Shown here piece after piece: positions 1 through 7,219 of a stretch of DNA of 44,025 nt. Below the pieces are notes generated by a model, which did not search any database, was not told where the DNA came from, and saw nothing but the letters and a program-made list of their open reading frames with translations. Position 1 is the first letter of the stretch. The number at the start of each line of letters is the position of its first letter. Source of the DNA: Colwellia psychrerythraea (GTDB taxonomy: Bacteria; Pseudomonadota; Gammaproteobacteria; Enterobacterales; Alteromonadaceae); assembly GCF_000764225.1 (NCBI RefSeq), contig NZ_JQED01000057.1, positions 1 to 44,025 of the forward strand. Reading direction: 5' to 3'. Position numbers and translations under genes: made by a program.

Positions 1-58
1 CTTCAGTAGATACTTTATGGGTATCTAGGCCAATGAAAAGTATGTTATGTTTGTACAT
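1..58 (-). CDS. IS110-family transposase, N-terminal fragment cut by the window edge
   Basis: Only the first 19 codons are visible, read on the minus strand from the ATG at 58. They give MYKHNILFIGLDTHKVSTE. The IGLDTHK segment is typical of the start of IS110/IS1111-family DEDD transposases, where this Asp is the first catalytic residue (family knowledge). A ribosome-binding site GGAGG lies at 64-68, six bases before the start. A second copy of the same start, but broken, is at 8976-9086. Whether this copy is intact cannot be seen because it leaves the window. Confidence 0.75.
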   Translation of the reverse strand, partial: MYKHNILFIGLDTHKVSTE

Positions 59-162
59 GCTAGCCTCCAATTTATATTGTTTAACACATATATTATGGCT
101 CTGGCTTTGCTAACCCACGAATTTGGAAGCTAGCACCTCGTGGGGAGTCATTATGTCTATAT
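59..162 (-). mobile_element. IS110-type left-end noncoding region
   Basis: This noncoding stretch lies between the transposase start and the point where similarity to the second copy (9087-9192) stops. The two copies match closely through TCTATAT and then diverge into different genes, so the IS end is probably near 162. On the minus strand it can form a 7-bp stem CCCACGA/TCGTGGG with a 17-nt loop. In IS110 elements such a region can carry the bridge RNA that guides target choice; that this one does is inference. Confidence 0.5.
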
Positions 163-191
163 TTACTGTATCAACCAATGAAGGAGCAATA

Positions 192-836
192 ATGAATCGT
201 CTTGTGAGTATTGAGATAGACGCAAAAGGATTTAAGCCAATAGATCAAGAAGAGTTGCATGCTCAAGCATTAAATTTTGTGGAACACATAGGGTTATCAT
301 CAGCCACTGTAGATTGCTTGGATACAAATCATGTAACAATTTACTATGATGGTATTTACATCAATAATTTTGATTCTTGGTACCCAAATGTTGTTGAACA
401 GTGGGCTTGTATAGTTGAAAAAGTCACTGGAAATAAAGAGTATATTCATACAAATTGGAGTTCAAGGGAAGACTATTTTCCTTTAGGCGCATTTTCATTT
501 ATGTCTCCAGAACACGAGCATACTATGAATGTCTTTCTTAACTTTGAAAGTGGAGGTGAAGTATCCATAGAAGAAGATTACTTTGAAGCTTCTATTAATA
601 TTAAAGATGAGGAAATTAGCACTTTTTTATCTGATAATATTCAAACACTCAAACAAAATGCATCGGACTTAATTCAAAAAACTTGGCCTAATCTAGAATT
701 CAAAAAATTTGAATATACAGGTACAGTTTACCCGTATTGTGAAGGAGTCATAGCACCTCGTTTTGAGTATAATCGCATTACACCAGAAAAGAAGAGAAAT
801 TCACTTATCAATAAGCTTTTGTCACTTTTAAAGTAA
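192..836 (+). CDS. Cassette protein of unknown function (cassette 1)
   Basis: This 214-residue protein begins at the ATG at 192, chosen over an upstream in-frame ATG at 123 because AAGGAG (181-186) sits five bases before it and because the upstream part overlaps the IS end. I do not recognise the family. It is soluble, rich in acidic and aromatic residues (for example NNFDSWYPNVVEQW near residue 70), with no signal peptide or membrane segment. Its stop codon touches the attC that follows at 837. Confidence 0.8.
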   Translation: MNRLVSIEIDAKGFKPIDQEELHAQALNFVEHIGLSSATVDCLDTNHVTIYYDGIYINNFDSWYPNVVEQWACIVEKVTGNKEYIHTNWSSREDYFPLGAFSFMSPEHEHTMNVFLNFESGGEVSIEEDYFEASINIKDEEISTFLSDNIQTLKQNASDLIQKTWPNLEFKKFEYTGTVYPYCEGVIAPRFEYNRITPEKKRNSLINKLLSLLK

Positions 837-935
837 ATATAACAAGTCACTCAAAAGGACAAAAAATAGTTGGTTTTTGCTCCTTCGTCGCTTATTTTAA
901 CCAACTATTTTTAGCCTTTTAGTGAGGCGTTATAA
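837..935 (+). other. attC site 1
   Basis: The inverse core ATATAAC (837-843) and the core GTTATAA (929-935) bracket an imperfect palindrome with arms AAATAGTTGGTT and AACCAACTATTT. Extrahelical bases and the central TTCGTCGC are as in the other sites of the array. Confidence 0.9.
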
Positions 936-949
936 GCCACAAGGATAGT

Positions 950-1564
950 ATGAAGATTGTTTTAAAGTTTATCGGATTCATTTGGGCTGTATCATTTCTT
1001 TCATTTTTTGTCCTTTCTTTCTATTCAGGAACTGGTGGTGAAATACCTACTATTGCTCAAGAGTATGTAATCCATTTTCAGGGATTATTAGAGTCTTTTT
1101 TAACTTCCCAATGGTTCTTTATTGTTTTTGTAGCAGGTTGGTTTGGGGTATCTTATTCGTTAGGAAAACAAAGTGGCTGGCAAAACTTAGCTAAAAAATA
1201 TGGAAATTATAAATACGATAATCCAAACGTAAATTTCCGAACTGGAAATGGGTATATTGGCAAAATAAGACATAATGGTATTTTAAAAGTTGCGACAAAC
1301 AGCAAAGGAGTTTACCTACGAGTTCTTTTTCCTTTCAAGTTTGGTCATAAGAACTTGTTTATTCCTTGGCAAGACATTTCAGTTGTCACATCGGAGAGAG
1401 GTTTATTCTCTGATAAAACGCCTAGTTTTCTTAAACGTATAGGTAAAACAATTTCAGGCACTGAGTACTTAAATATTAAATTGCCCCAGTTTCCAGAACA
1501 GCGGATTACGATTCAAAGCTCTGAACAACTACTTGGTTCTATACCAAAAAACATAAATAAATAG
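950..1564 (+). CDS. Membrane protein of unknown function (cassette 2)
   Basis: This 204-residue protein starts at the ATG at 950 with AAGGA at 941-945. Hydrophobic segments at about residues 5-27 and 50-70 suggest two transmembrane helices, followed by a soluble C-terminal domain of about 120 residues with a basic, beta-rich look (LRVLFPFKFGHKNLFIPWQD). Proteins of this layout occur as hypothetical cassette products; I cannot give a function. attC sites flank it on both sides. Confidence 0.8.
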   Translation: MKIVLKFIGFIWAVSFLSFFVLSFYSGTGGEIPTIAQEYVIHFQGLLESFLTSQWFFIVFVAGWFGVSYSLGKQSGWQNLAKKYGNYKYDNPNVNFRTGNGYIGKIRHNGILKVATNSKGVYLRVLFPFKFGHKNLFIPWQDISVVTSERGLFSDKTPSFLKRIGKTISGTEYLNIKLPQFPEQRITIQSSEQLLGSIPKNINK

Positions 1565-1580
1565 GTGTAGAGTAAGTGGC

Positions 1581-1681
1581 TTATAACAAGCCAATTAAGA
1601 GGGGACACGCAACAATTAGTTGCGCTTCGTTTCTCGCACATTTTAACCAGCTATTATTTGCCTCTTATTGTGGCTTTAGCT
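1581..1681 (+). other. attC site 2 (degenerate core)
   Basis: The inverse core TTATAAC is at 1581-1587. The expected GTTATAA partner is replaced by CTTTAGC (1674-1680), so the recombination core has decayed or differs. The arms and the TTTTAACCAGCTATTATTTG segment are typical of this array. Confidence 0.75.
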
Positions 1682-1699
1682 TAATAATCATGGAGGGTT

Positions 1700-2014
1700 A
1701 TGAATATTTCTCGAATTTTACTAGTTTCCTTTTTCTCTATATTTCTGTGTTCATGTGCTGTAATGCCAAACTTTACTGAGAAGTTTGATAAAAAACGCCA
1801 AACCGTACAAAAAAGAGTTGAGCTTTCTGTTGAACAATTAGAAATGTTTGATGACTTAGAGTGCTCAGATAAAGATGATTGCAAAACTCAATTCTTGGGG
1901 GAAATACTTGGTTCAGTGATAACTTTTCCTTTAAGTGCAATAATATCTAGTTCAATTGCTGTAATTGGTAACTCAATTTACTGGGTAAATGAATATGGCG
2001 AGTGTCGTAGCTAA
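1700..2014 (+). CDS. Small predicted lipoprotein (cassette 3)
   Basis: This 104-residue protein starts at the ATG at 1700, just after GGAGG (1692-1696). A short signal peptide ends in the lipobox Leu-Cys-Ser-Cys, so Cys19 should be lipidated. The middle is charged and probably helical (EKFDKKRQTVQKRVELSVEQL), and residues about 70-95 are hydrophobic enough to contact or span a membrane. No family is recognised. It is one of several lipoproteins in this array. Confidence 0.8.
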   Translation: MNISRILLVSFFSIFLCSCAVMPNFTEKFDKKRQTVQKRVELSVEQLEMFDDLECSDKDDCKTQFLGEILGSVITFPLSAIISSSIAVIGNSIYWVNEYGECRS

Positions 2015-2018
2015 ATTA

Positions 2019-2117
2019 AGCTAACAAGCAAATAAATCAGGACAAATTACAGTTGGTATTTTTTCCTGCGTCGCTTATTTTAACCAACTGATTTTTGCCC
2101 CTTATTGTGGGTAACAC
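2019..2117 (+). other. attC site 3
   Basis: The inverse core is AGCTAAC (2019-2025). The arms CAGTTGGT and ACCAACTG flank TTTTTTCCTGCGTCGCTTA. The right end, GGGTAACAC, is an imperfect match to the GTTRRRY core. Confidence 0.82.
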
Positions 2118-2137
2118 GGGCATTTCAGGAAGAAATG

Positions 2138-2605
2138 ATGCACTCTGAACTAGACAGAAATATTCTAGGGAATCCAGATTGGGAAAGATCATTTGATGAG
2201 AGACTTACTGAATATGGTGAGTGGGACTCAAAATTATTTTGGTTACTTCATTTAGAGCGGCTAAATATCGCTAAACAGCAGAATACCGCTTTGCCTTTTG
2301 AAAGAAATCTCGTTTACTCTCTCCTAAAACTTCAACAAAAAGTACTTACATTAATATCGGCTCATTTTACAAAAAATGATGTATTCGAAATTCGTAACAT
2401 TACTACTGATAAGTTGTATGAGTTCAAAGAGCGATTTGAAATGGCAATATTGGGAGCTATATCTGGCGTTGTCTTACTAGAAAGTTCATTTGACTTGGCT
2501 AACCCTTTAGTCAAAAATGCAGTTGGCTGTGTTTCGTGCCTCAACTATTTTAGCCAACAATATTTTGCCCATCAACGAGGGCGTTATGTGAACTTCAACC
2601 TGTAG
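2138..2605 (+). CDS. Cassette protein whose reading frame crosses its own attC (cassette 4)
   Basis: This 155-residue protein is taken from the ATG at 2138, five bases after AGGAAG (2127-2132); an adjacent ATG at 2135 is also possible. Most of it is helical and soluble, and I recognise no family. There is no stop before attC site 4. The frame runs through the whole palindrome (about 2497-2589), giving the odd tail CVSCLNYFSQQYFAHQRG. It ends a few codons past the recombination core, so the last residues come from the next cassette. The natural C-terminus may have been lost by a frameshift, or the fusion may be real. Confidence 0.65.
   Translation: MHSELDRNILGNPDWERSFDERLTEYGEWDSKLFWLLHLERLNIAKQQNTALPFERNLVYSLLKLQQKVLTLISAHFTKNDVFEIRNITTDKLYEFKERFEMAILGAISGVVLLESSFDLANPLVKNAVGCVSCLNYFSQQYFAHQRGRYVNFNL
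2497..2589 (+). other. attC site 4 (fully inside a reading frame)
   Basis: The left side GGCTAAC (2497-2503) and the core GTTATGT (2583-2589) bracket arms GTTGGCTGT and TAGCCAAC with the central TTTCGTGCCTCAAC. That centre is shared with attC site 12. The whole site lies inside the coding frame of cassette 4. Confidence 0.82.
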
Positions 2606-2624
2606 AGTATAAAAGGAATAATAT

Positions 2625-2978
2625 ATGTCTTATGTCGATGGTTTTGTTGCCGCAGTACCAACAGTAAATAAAAAAAAGTACATTGAACATGCGAAGTTAT
2701 CTGCGGTCGTCTTCAAAGATCACGGAGCACTAAAAGTTACTGAAAGTTGGGGAGAAAACGTTCCTGATGGTGATCATACATCCTTCCCAATGGCTGTGAA
2801 ATGTAGCAAAGATGAGACTGTAGTCTTTTCATCTGTCGTATGGCCAACAAAGGAAGTTCGTGATGCGGGTTGGGAAGCTATTATGGATGATCCTAGAATG
2901 CACCCAGATCAAAACCCAATGCCTTTTGATGGTAAGCGTTTAATTTATGGTGGCTTCGAAGTTATTTTAGAAGAGTAG
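2625..2978 (+). CDS. DUF1428 family protein (cassette 5)
   Basis: This 117-residue protein matches the DUF1428 (YbaA-like) family in length and pattern. It starts MSYVDGFVAAVP, has the conserved WGENVPDG and FSSVVWPTKEVRD segments, and continues through DPRM to FDGKRLIYGGFE. The fold is a ferredoxin-like dimeric alpha/beta barrel and the biochemical role is not established. The start has AAAAGGA about ten bases upstream. Members are known as integron cargo. Confidence 0.92.
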   Translation: MSYVDGFVAAVPTVNKKKYIEHAKLSAVVFKDHGALKVTESWGENVPDGDHTSFPMAVKCSKDETVVFSSVVWPTKEVRDAGWEAIMDDPRMHPDQNPMPFDGKRLIYGGFEVILEE

Positions 2979-2999
2979 CACCGAGGTATTATCCATACC

Positions 3000-3094
3000 A
3001 GCTGTTAAAAAAAGGACAAATAACCGTTGGTTTTTGCTACTTCGTCGCTAATTTTAGCCAGTTATTTATTTGCCTTTTAGTGGGGCGCTTAAGT
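3000..3094 (+). other. attC site 5
   Basis: The arms around AACCGTTGGT and TTTAGCCAGTTATT flank TTTTTGCTACTTCGTCGCTA. The cores are degenerate (GCTGTTAAA on the left, GCGCTTAAG on the right). Confidence 0.75.
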
Positions 3095-3129
3095 ATTTTC
3101 ACCATTTTAGTGTGTAAAAGGATTTATGA

Positions 3130-3366
3130 ATGCTCAAATTAACAGTAGTTATTATTTTTTCTCTAGTGCTCGGCGGCTGTATGTCAAGCGCAGAACTTTC
3201 TAAAATGTCTGAGAATAATGTTAAAGCTGGCCGTTACTATGAATCAATAGGGCAGCCGCAAGCAGCACAAAGAGCATATAAGGCAGCAGCTAAACATAAG
3301 AAGCAATCTGAAGAGGATGAAACCATTTTATTCGATATTTTATGGTCATTGCTTTCGGGAAAATAA
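3130..3366 (+). CDS. Small predicted lipoprotein (cassette 6)
   Basis: This 78-residue protein starts at the ATG at 3130 after AAAAGGA. The signal peptide ends in the lipobox Leu-Gly-Gly-Cys, placing the lipid on Cys17. The mature part is a charged, probably helical stretch (RYYESIGQPQAAQRAYKAAA) that resembles a single TPR-like helix pair, followed by a hydrophobic end. No specific function can be assigned. Confidence 0.78.
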   Translation: MLKLTVVIIFSLVLGGCMSSAELSKMSENNVKAGRYYESIGQPQAAQRAYKAAAKHKKQSEEDETILFDILWSLLSGK

Positions 3367-3368
3367 GT

Positions 3369-3471
3369 ACCTAACTAGCCGATTAAAGTGTACAGATAAC
3401 AGCTTGGCTTTTGTACACTCCGCTCACTATTTTAGCCAAGCTGTTATCTGTCCGTTATTGGGATTTTATGT
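3369..3471 (+). other. attC site 6 with an unusually long perfect stem
   Basis: The inverse core ACCTAAC is at 3369-3375. The arms ACAGATAACAGCTTGGCT and AGCCAAGCTGTTATCTGT pair perfectly over 18 bp, which is longer than in the neighbouring sites. The right core (TTTATGT) is degenerate. Confidence 0.82.
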
Positions 3472-3490
3472 GATTTAAAGGGGGGAGGTA

Positions 3491-3802
3491 TTGGCAAATA
3501 TATTTAGCAATATTCCATCAGAATTACCAAATGAAATATTCGAAGATATTATCATTACAGAAAAGCTAAGGGTTGAGCGTATAGTATCAAAGGGACAAAC
3601 ATCTCCCGATACCGGATGGTATGATCAAAATGAGAATGAATGGGTTATTGTTTTATCTGGTTATGGTGTCATTGAGTATATAAATGGTGTTAAAGTTACT
3701 CTACAGCAAGGTGATTACTTAAATATCAAAGCTCATGAAAAGCACCGAGTGATAGAAACTTCATCTAATGAAACGACGGTTTGGTTAGCAATTTTTTATT
3801 AA
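3491..3802 (+). CDS. Cupin-domain protein (cassette 7)
   Basis: This 103-residue single-domain cupin starts at a TTG (3491), supported by the strong GGGGGAGG just upstream. Two cupin motifs are visible: GWYDQNENEWVIVLSGYGVI near residues 42-62, and GDYLNIKAHEKHRV near 73-86. The second holds the His residues that usually bind a metal. Substrate and partner are unknown. It is a stand-alone cassette. Confidence 0.87.
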   Translation: MANIFSNIPSELPNEIFEDIIITEKLRVERIVSKGQTSPDTGWYDQNENEWVIVLSGYGVIEYINGVKVTLQQGDYLNIKAHEKHRVIETSSNETTVWLAIFY

Positions 3803-3825
3803 GCGTATTCATCACATAACAATAT

Positions 3826-3911
3826 GTTTAACAAGGAGAAATTGTAGTTGGTTTTGCTCCTTTGTCGCTTATTTTAGCCAACTATATTTTGCCTATTAGC
3901 AGGGCTTTATA
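3826..3911 (+). other. attC site 7
   Basis: The inverse core GTTTAAC is at 3826-3832. The arms GTAGTTGGTT and AGCCAACTAT flank TTGCTCCTTTGTCGC. The right core near 3905 is degenerate. Confidence 0.78.
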
Positions 3912-3928
3912 TTTATAGGTGTATATGG

Positions 3929-4186
3929 ATGTCATTTATGAAATTATCAATAGTATTCATTGTTTTAGTGCTTAGTGGTTGCAGTTCTAATCCAAACTAC
4001 GATAAAGCTACAAGTTGTGGTTCAGCAACTCCTGTATGTTTAGCTTTATTGGCTGCTACTGATGTAGTTACAAGTAGTGGTAGTTCTTCTCAAAAGTGTT
4101 CTGATATGTCTGGTGACAATAAAAGACAGTGTGATGCACAAGTTGAAGCGGTAAAAAAACACATCAATGATGCAAGTCATAAATAA
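3929..4186 (+). CDS. Small predicted lipoprotein (cassette 8)
   Basis: This 85-residue protein starts at the ATG at 3929; a second in-frame ATG at 3938 would shorten it by three residues. The lipobox Leu-Ser-Gly-Cys puts the lipid on Cys18. Four further cysteines in the mature part (CGSATPVC, then CSDMSGDNKRQC) could form disulfides in the periplasm. The family is not recognised. Confidence 0.78.
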   Translation: MSFMKLSIVFIVLVLSGCSSNPNYDKATSCGSATPVCLALLAATDVVTSSGSSSQKCSDMSGDNKRQCDAQVEAVKKHINDASHK

Positions 4187-4191
4187 AACAC

Positions 4192-4281
4192 GCTGTTAAA
4201 TCAGGACAAATAACCGTTGGTTTTTGCTCCTGCGTCGCTTATTTTAGCCAACTATATTTTGCCTATTAACAGGGCGGAATA
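4192..4281 (+). other. attC site 8
   Basis: The arms AACCGTTGGTT and TTAGCCAACTAT flank TTTGCTCCTGCGTCGCTTA. The left boundary (TGTTAAA) and right boundary (AGGGCGGAA) are degenerate cores, like those of site 5. Confidence 0.75.
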
Positions 4282-4311
4282 CGCATAGCTCATCCTTGAG
4301 CATTATCTTCA

Positions 4312-4824
4312 CTAAAGGCTTCTTATTCGCTTAATTTCTTCCTCATCAATACTTAAAGATTCTAAGAACAATTGATGTTCCGCTGGCTCCATCTTTTCAA
4401 AGTTTTGGTGCCATTTGAGCATATCGTTTGCGCTAAACCCAGATGCTTTCATTATTTCTACCCAACGCTCTTTCGTAACCATGTTTTTCTCCAATAATTC
4501 AGGTTGTTGCAATAGCGCAACAATTGCACTTTGCTGCTTTCTAAACTCTGATATACATTGCTCAAGTTTATTAAATTGAGTTTTCAGTATTTCTGATTGA
4601 GTTTCTGTATCATCGTGTTCAATAAGATTATTTATATCTGCGACAGGTATCCCAAAAGAACGAAAACGCAATATATCTTTCAAGCGTTTTAGCTCTTTTT
4701 CACTATACCAACGATACCCATTTTCTGAGCGTAATTTAGGCATTAACAAACCTTCACGTTCATAATAAAGCACTGCCGCTCGTGATATACCGCACGCTTT
4801 TGCTAATTTAGTTACCGTAAGCAT
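4312..4824 (-). CDS. MerR-family transcriptional regulator in an inverted cassette (cassette 9)
   Basis: This 170-residue protein has a typical MerR N-terminus. The winged helix-turn-helix (residues about 1-70) includes ISRAAVLYYEREGLLMPK and NGYRWYSEKELKRLKDI; a dimerising coiled coil (about 80-115) and a C-terminal effector-like region follow. The C-terminal domain lacks a clear cysteine metal site, so a drug or small molecule is more likely than a metal. It reads against all neighbouring cassettes and so needs its own promoter. AGAGG lies just before its start. Confidence 0.9.
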   Translation of the reverse strand: MLTVTKLAKACGISRAAVLYYEREGLLMPKLRSENGYRWYSEKELKRLKDILRFRSFGIPVADINNLIEHDDTETQSEILKTQFNKLEQCISEFRKQQSAIVALLQQPELLEKNMVTKERWVEIMKASGFSANDMLKWHQNFEKMEPAEHQLFLESLSIDEEEIKRIRSL

Positions 4825-4853
4825 TTTTATGACCTCTTGCTGAACACATGAGT

Positions 4854-4884
4854 AGTTTCAACCCTGAACCTATAGACGAGTCAA
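4854..4884 (-). promoter_or_regulatory. Possible MerR-type promoter of the inverted cassette gene
   Basis: On the minus strand TTGACT is followed after 19 bases by GAAACT. A 19-bp spacer is the hallmark of MerR-activated promoters (established knowledge), and CTATAG lies near the middle. The match of the second hexamer to a -10 box is weak, so this is a tentative call. Confidence 0.3.
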
Positions 4885-4924
4885 ACACCTTTAGTATAAT
4901 ATTTAAAGTTTGTCAGCGAAATAT

Positions 4925-5025
4925 GTATAACAAGTCATTTATGCGGCACAAAAAACAGCTGATTGTTGCTCGTGCCTTGCTAGTTTTAACCCGCTATTTT
5001 ATTAGCTCTTAATGAGGCGTTAGGT
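4925..5025 (+). other. attC site 9
   Basis: The left core is GTATAAC (4925-4931) and the right core GTTAGGT (5019-5025) fits GTTRRRY. The arms are imperfect: AACAGCTGATT and AACCCGCTATT around GTTGCTCGTGCC. Confidence 0.85.
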
Positions 5026-5045
5026 CCATTATCAAAGGATGTGTT

Positions 5046-5375
5046 GTGAATATCGAAAAATCGAATGAAATTATAGAGTTGGTTGTGTATACAATAAAAC
5101 CTGACATGAATAGTGTTTATGTGAATACAGCAATTGAAAAATTTCGCAAGCTTGTGATGGGCTTTGAAGGGTTCATCAGCTATGAGTTTTACCAAAGTTG
5201 CCGAAGCAAAAATATTTTTATGGACTTTGTACGTTGGGAGTCTCTTGAATTTGCTGAAGAAGCAGCTAAACAAGTTAAAATTCTTCAAAAATCACCTGAG
5301 TACAACGAGTACCTAGATTCGTTTGCATCACTAGAAATATTTAATCATTTCAATCAAGTGAAAGCATGGAGCTAA
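5046..5375 (+). CDS. ABM-like (dimeric alpha-beta barrel) small protein (cassette 10, gene 1)
   Basis: This 109-residue protein starts at a GTG (5046) after AAAGGA (5034-5039). The pattern of a strand, a helix (NTAIEKFRKLVMGFEGFISY) and a second strand with FMDFVRWESLEFAEEAAK is that of antibiotic-biosynthesis-monooxygenase-like ferredoxin folds. Members act on varied small molecules or heme, and nothing here fixes the substrate. No attC separates it from the next gene. Confidence 0.7.
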   Translation: MNIEKSNEIIELVVYTIKPDMNSVYVNTAIEKFRKLVMGFEGFISYEFYQSCRSKNIFMDFVRWESLEFAEEAAKQVKILQKSPEYNEYLDSFASLEIFNHFNQVKAWS

Positions 5376-5482
5376 TAAGAATTTCAAACAGAAAAATCCA
5401 GTCAATATTTTTCGCTCAAGTCAGGGTTAACGGGTAATTTAATCCTATATTTATCACGTCGAATATTAAAAAGGGAATTACA

Positions 5483-5677
5483 ATGGGATCAATAGAAAAA
5501 GCAATCGAAGCTGCATACCAAGCTCATATATCATCACTTTATAAAGTTTTATCTAAATCGCTTTTATCTGCCAAAGGGGATGCGAGTGAAGTTGCGGCAG
5601 CCGAAAGTAGATTTAAAAAAGGATTGGAGTTTGCAGCTGATGTACAAAGTAAAGCAAGAGCTGTAGCTGGCTTATAA
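5483..5677 (+). CDS. Small helical protein of unknown function (cassette 10, gene 2)
   Basis: This 64-residue protein starts at the ATG at 5483 after AAAGGGA. It is almost wholly predicted helix with regular Ala and charged residues (EVAAAESRFKKGLEFAADVQ), so a coiled coil or helical hairpin is likely. It has no signal peptide. The 107 bases before it contain no attC palindrome, so it probably shares a cassette with the ABM-like gene. Confidence 0.7.
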   Translation: MGSIEKAIEAAYQAHISSLYKVLSKSLLSAKGDASEVAAAESRFKKGLEFAADVQSKARAVAGL

Positions 5678-5683
5678 AAGTTT

Positions 5684-5780
5684 ACATAACAAGGCCATTA
5701 AACGGACGTTACAGGTGACAGTTATCAGTTTATTAAATCTTTTAGCCAACTATTGTTTTCTGCTTATTTTGGCGTTATGT
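5684..5780 (+). other. attC site 10
   Basis: The inverse core ACATAAC (5684-5690) is the exact reverse complement of the core GTTATGT (5774-5780). The internal arms are weaker than in other sites (ATCAGTTTATTAAA against TTTTAGCCAACTATTG). Confidence 0.85.
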
Positions 5781-5862
5781 GATAGGTGTAATTACCTACG
5801 TAATGCATTGATAATTCGTAGTCGCGGCTGCACAAGAATATATTCTAACTCGTGAGAAAAAT

Positions 5863-6294
5863 ATGATTATAGAAAATGTGCTTCCTGAAGATTATTCAGA
5901 GATGCTTAATCTTTGGGAAAATTCAGTCCGAGCTACTCATCACTTTATTACAGAAGAGGATATTGAGTTTTTTAAACCAATTATCATTGAACAGGCTTTT
6001 CCTGCTGTCACTTTGAAATGCATAAAAAATAGTAGTGGATTACTCGTTGGTTTTGTGGGCGTCGATGAATCTAAAGTTGAAATGCTATTTATTTCTAATG
6101 CTGAAAGAGGGAAAGGTATTGGCAAGACTCTTTTATTGTATGCAATTGAGCATCTTGATGTAACGAAAGTAGATGTAAATGAACAAAATCCATCAGCGGT
6201 AGGGTTCTATGAACATATGGGGTTTAAAGTCATATCTCGCTCTCCAATTGATGATATGGAAAAACCATTTCCAATTCTACACATGACACTTTAA
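5863..6294 (+). CDS. GNAT-family N-acetyltransferase, YjaB-like (cassette 11)
   Basis: This 143-residue protein transfers an acetyl group from acetyl-CoA to an amine. The CoA-binding motif RGKGIG is at residues 82-87, and NEQNPSAVGFYEHMGF at 106-121 closely follows the E. coli YjaB pattern, as does the opening LWENSVRATHHFI. The length equals that of YjaB. YjaB-like enzymes are reported to modify protein lysines; the substrate here is unknown. The start is the ATG at 5863. Confidence 0.9.
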   Translation: MIIENVLPEDYSEMLNLWENSVRATHHFITEEDIEFFKPIIIEQAFPAVTLKCIKNSSGLLVGFVGVDESKVEMLFISNAERGKGIGKTLLLYAIEHLDVTKVDVNEQNPSAVGFYEHMGFKVISRSPIDDMEKPFPILHMTL

Positions 6295-6375
6295 GTTTCG
6301 ATTTGTCGTAAACAGATAAGCAAGAAGATACGCCTACAGCTAATAACTAAGGACGTTTCCGTTTTGTTGAAAAAC

Positions 6376-6466
6376 ACATAACAAGGCTTTATGTGCAAAG
6401 ACGTTAATCGAAAAATGTATTTCTGAATATATTGCTATTCAGCTATTGCGGAGAAGAGGGTTATGT
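6376..6466 (+). other. attC site 11 (atypical, core supplies a start codon)
   Basis: ACATAAC (6376-6382) and GTTATGT (6460-6466) are exact reverse complements at the right distance, but the interior does not share the usual stem. A short CTGAATA/TATTCAG-like hairpin is present instead. The ATG inside the right core is the start codon of the following gene. Confidence 0.65.
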
Positions 6467-7083
6467 TGTCAGATTTTTTTTCGTCAGGAATTATTGAATT
6501 TACCAAGGTATACTTGGCCGTATTCTATTCAATTGTTGCAGCATTCTATACTTATAGAGTGGTTAGCAAGCAAAGAAAGAGTGGTAAGCCATTAGTATTT
6601 TCAGGAAAGTTGTTTTGCCAAACATGGTGGAACCATATTGTTTTTCGTTTCTTCCGTATTTCTATATGGATGGTATGTTTATTCAGGCTGTTTTACCCGA
6701 ATATTGATAATTATTTGGGTATGTTAAATATACTAGAGTTATCACCAGTTATAGGTCTAGTATTATTAACTACAGGCTTTCTCTCTACCGCTTTAATTCA
6801 TTGTAGTTTAGGAAAAGAATGGCGTTCTGGTATTGACCCTTCTGGGCCAACCAAAGTTATTACAAGTGGGGCTTATCAATTTTCTCGTAATCCTATGTTT
6901 GTTTGTATAGCTGTTGCGCAACTAGGTTTTTTCTTAGCTATGCCTTCTGTTTTTTCATTGCTATGCTTAACTATTGGTTTATACACGCTAAATAGTCAAG
7001 CTTTAGAAGAAGAAATACATTTGTCTCAAAAATTTCCTATAGAGTACGCTGCTTATGTAGCAAAGGTGCGGCGTTGGGTGTAA
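6463..7083 (+). CDS. Isoprenylcysteine carboxyl methyltransferase-like membrane protein (cassette 12)
   Basis: This 206-residue membrane protein has hydrophobic segments at about 10-32, 62-80, 92-113 and 150-180. The C-terminal half carries the ICMT/phospholipid-methyltransferase signature: GKEWRSGID, then ITSGAYQFSRNPMFV, and a closing EEEIHLSQKF...YAAYVAKVRRWV. This region binds S-adenosylmethionine in the family. In bacteria the methyl acceptor is usually unknown. The start codon is inside the attC core and GAGAAGAGG (6451-6459) serves as ribosome-binding site, very close to the start. Confidence 0.85.
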   Translation: MLSDFFSSGIIEFTKVYLAVFYSIVAAFYTYRVVSKQRKSGKPLVFSGKLFCQTWWNHIVFRFFRISIWMVCLFRLFYPNIDNYLGMLNILELSPVIGLVLLTTGFLSTALIHCSLGKEWRSGIDPSGPTKVITSGAYQFSRNPMFVCIAVAQLGFFLAMPSVFSLLCLTIGLYTLNSQALEEEIHLSQKFPIEYAAYVAKVRRWV

Positions 7084-7096
7084 GTTTATAAGTAGC

Positions 7097-7195
7097 ATAT
7101 AACAAGCGCTTTAAATGGAGCAAAAACAGTTGGCTTTGTTTCGTGCCTCAACAATTACAGTCAACTACAATTTGCCCCTTAACAAGGCGTTAGGT
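7097..7195 (+). other. attC site 12
   Basis: The inverse core is ATATAAC (7097-7103) and the core GTTAGGT (7189-7195). The arms ACAGTTGGCT and AGTCAACTAC flank TTGTTTCGTGCCTCAAC, the variant centre also seen in site 4. Confidence 0.88.
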
Positions 7196-7219
7196 GTCAA
7201 CTAAGCACAGGAGTCAATC

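Noticed and set aside
123..191. In-frame extension of cassette 1 upstream to 123
   Set aside because: It runs over the conserved IS end, and the ATG at 192 has a good ribosome-binding site.
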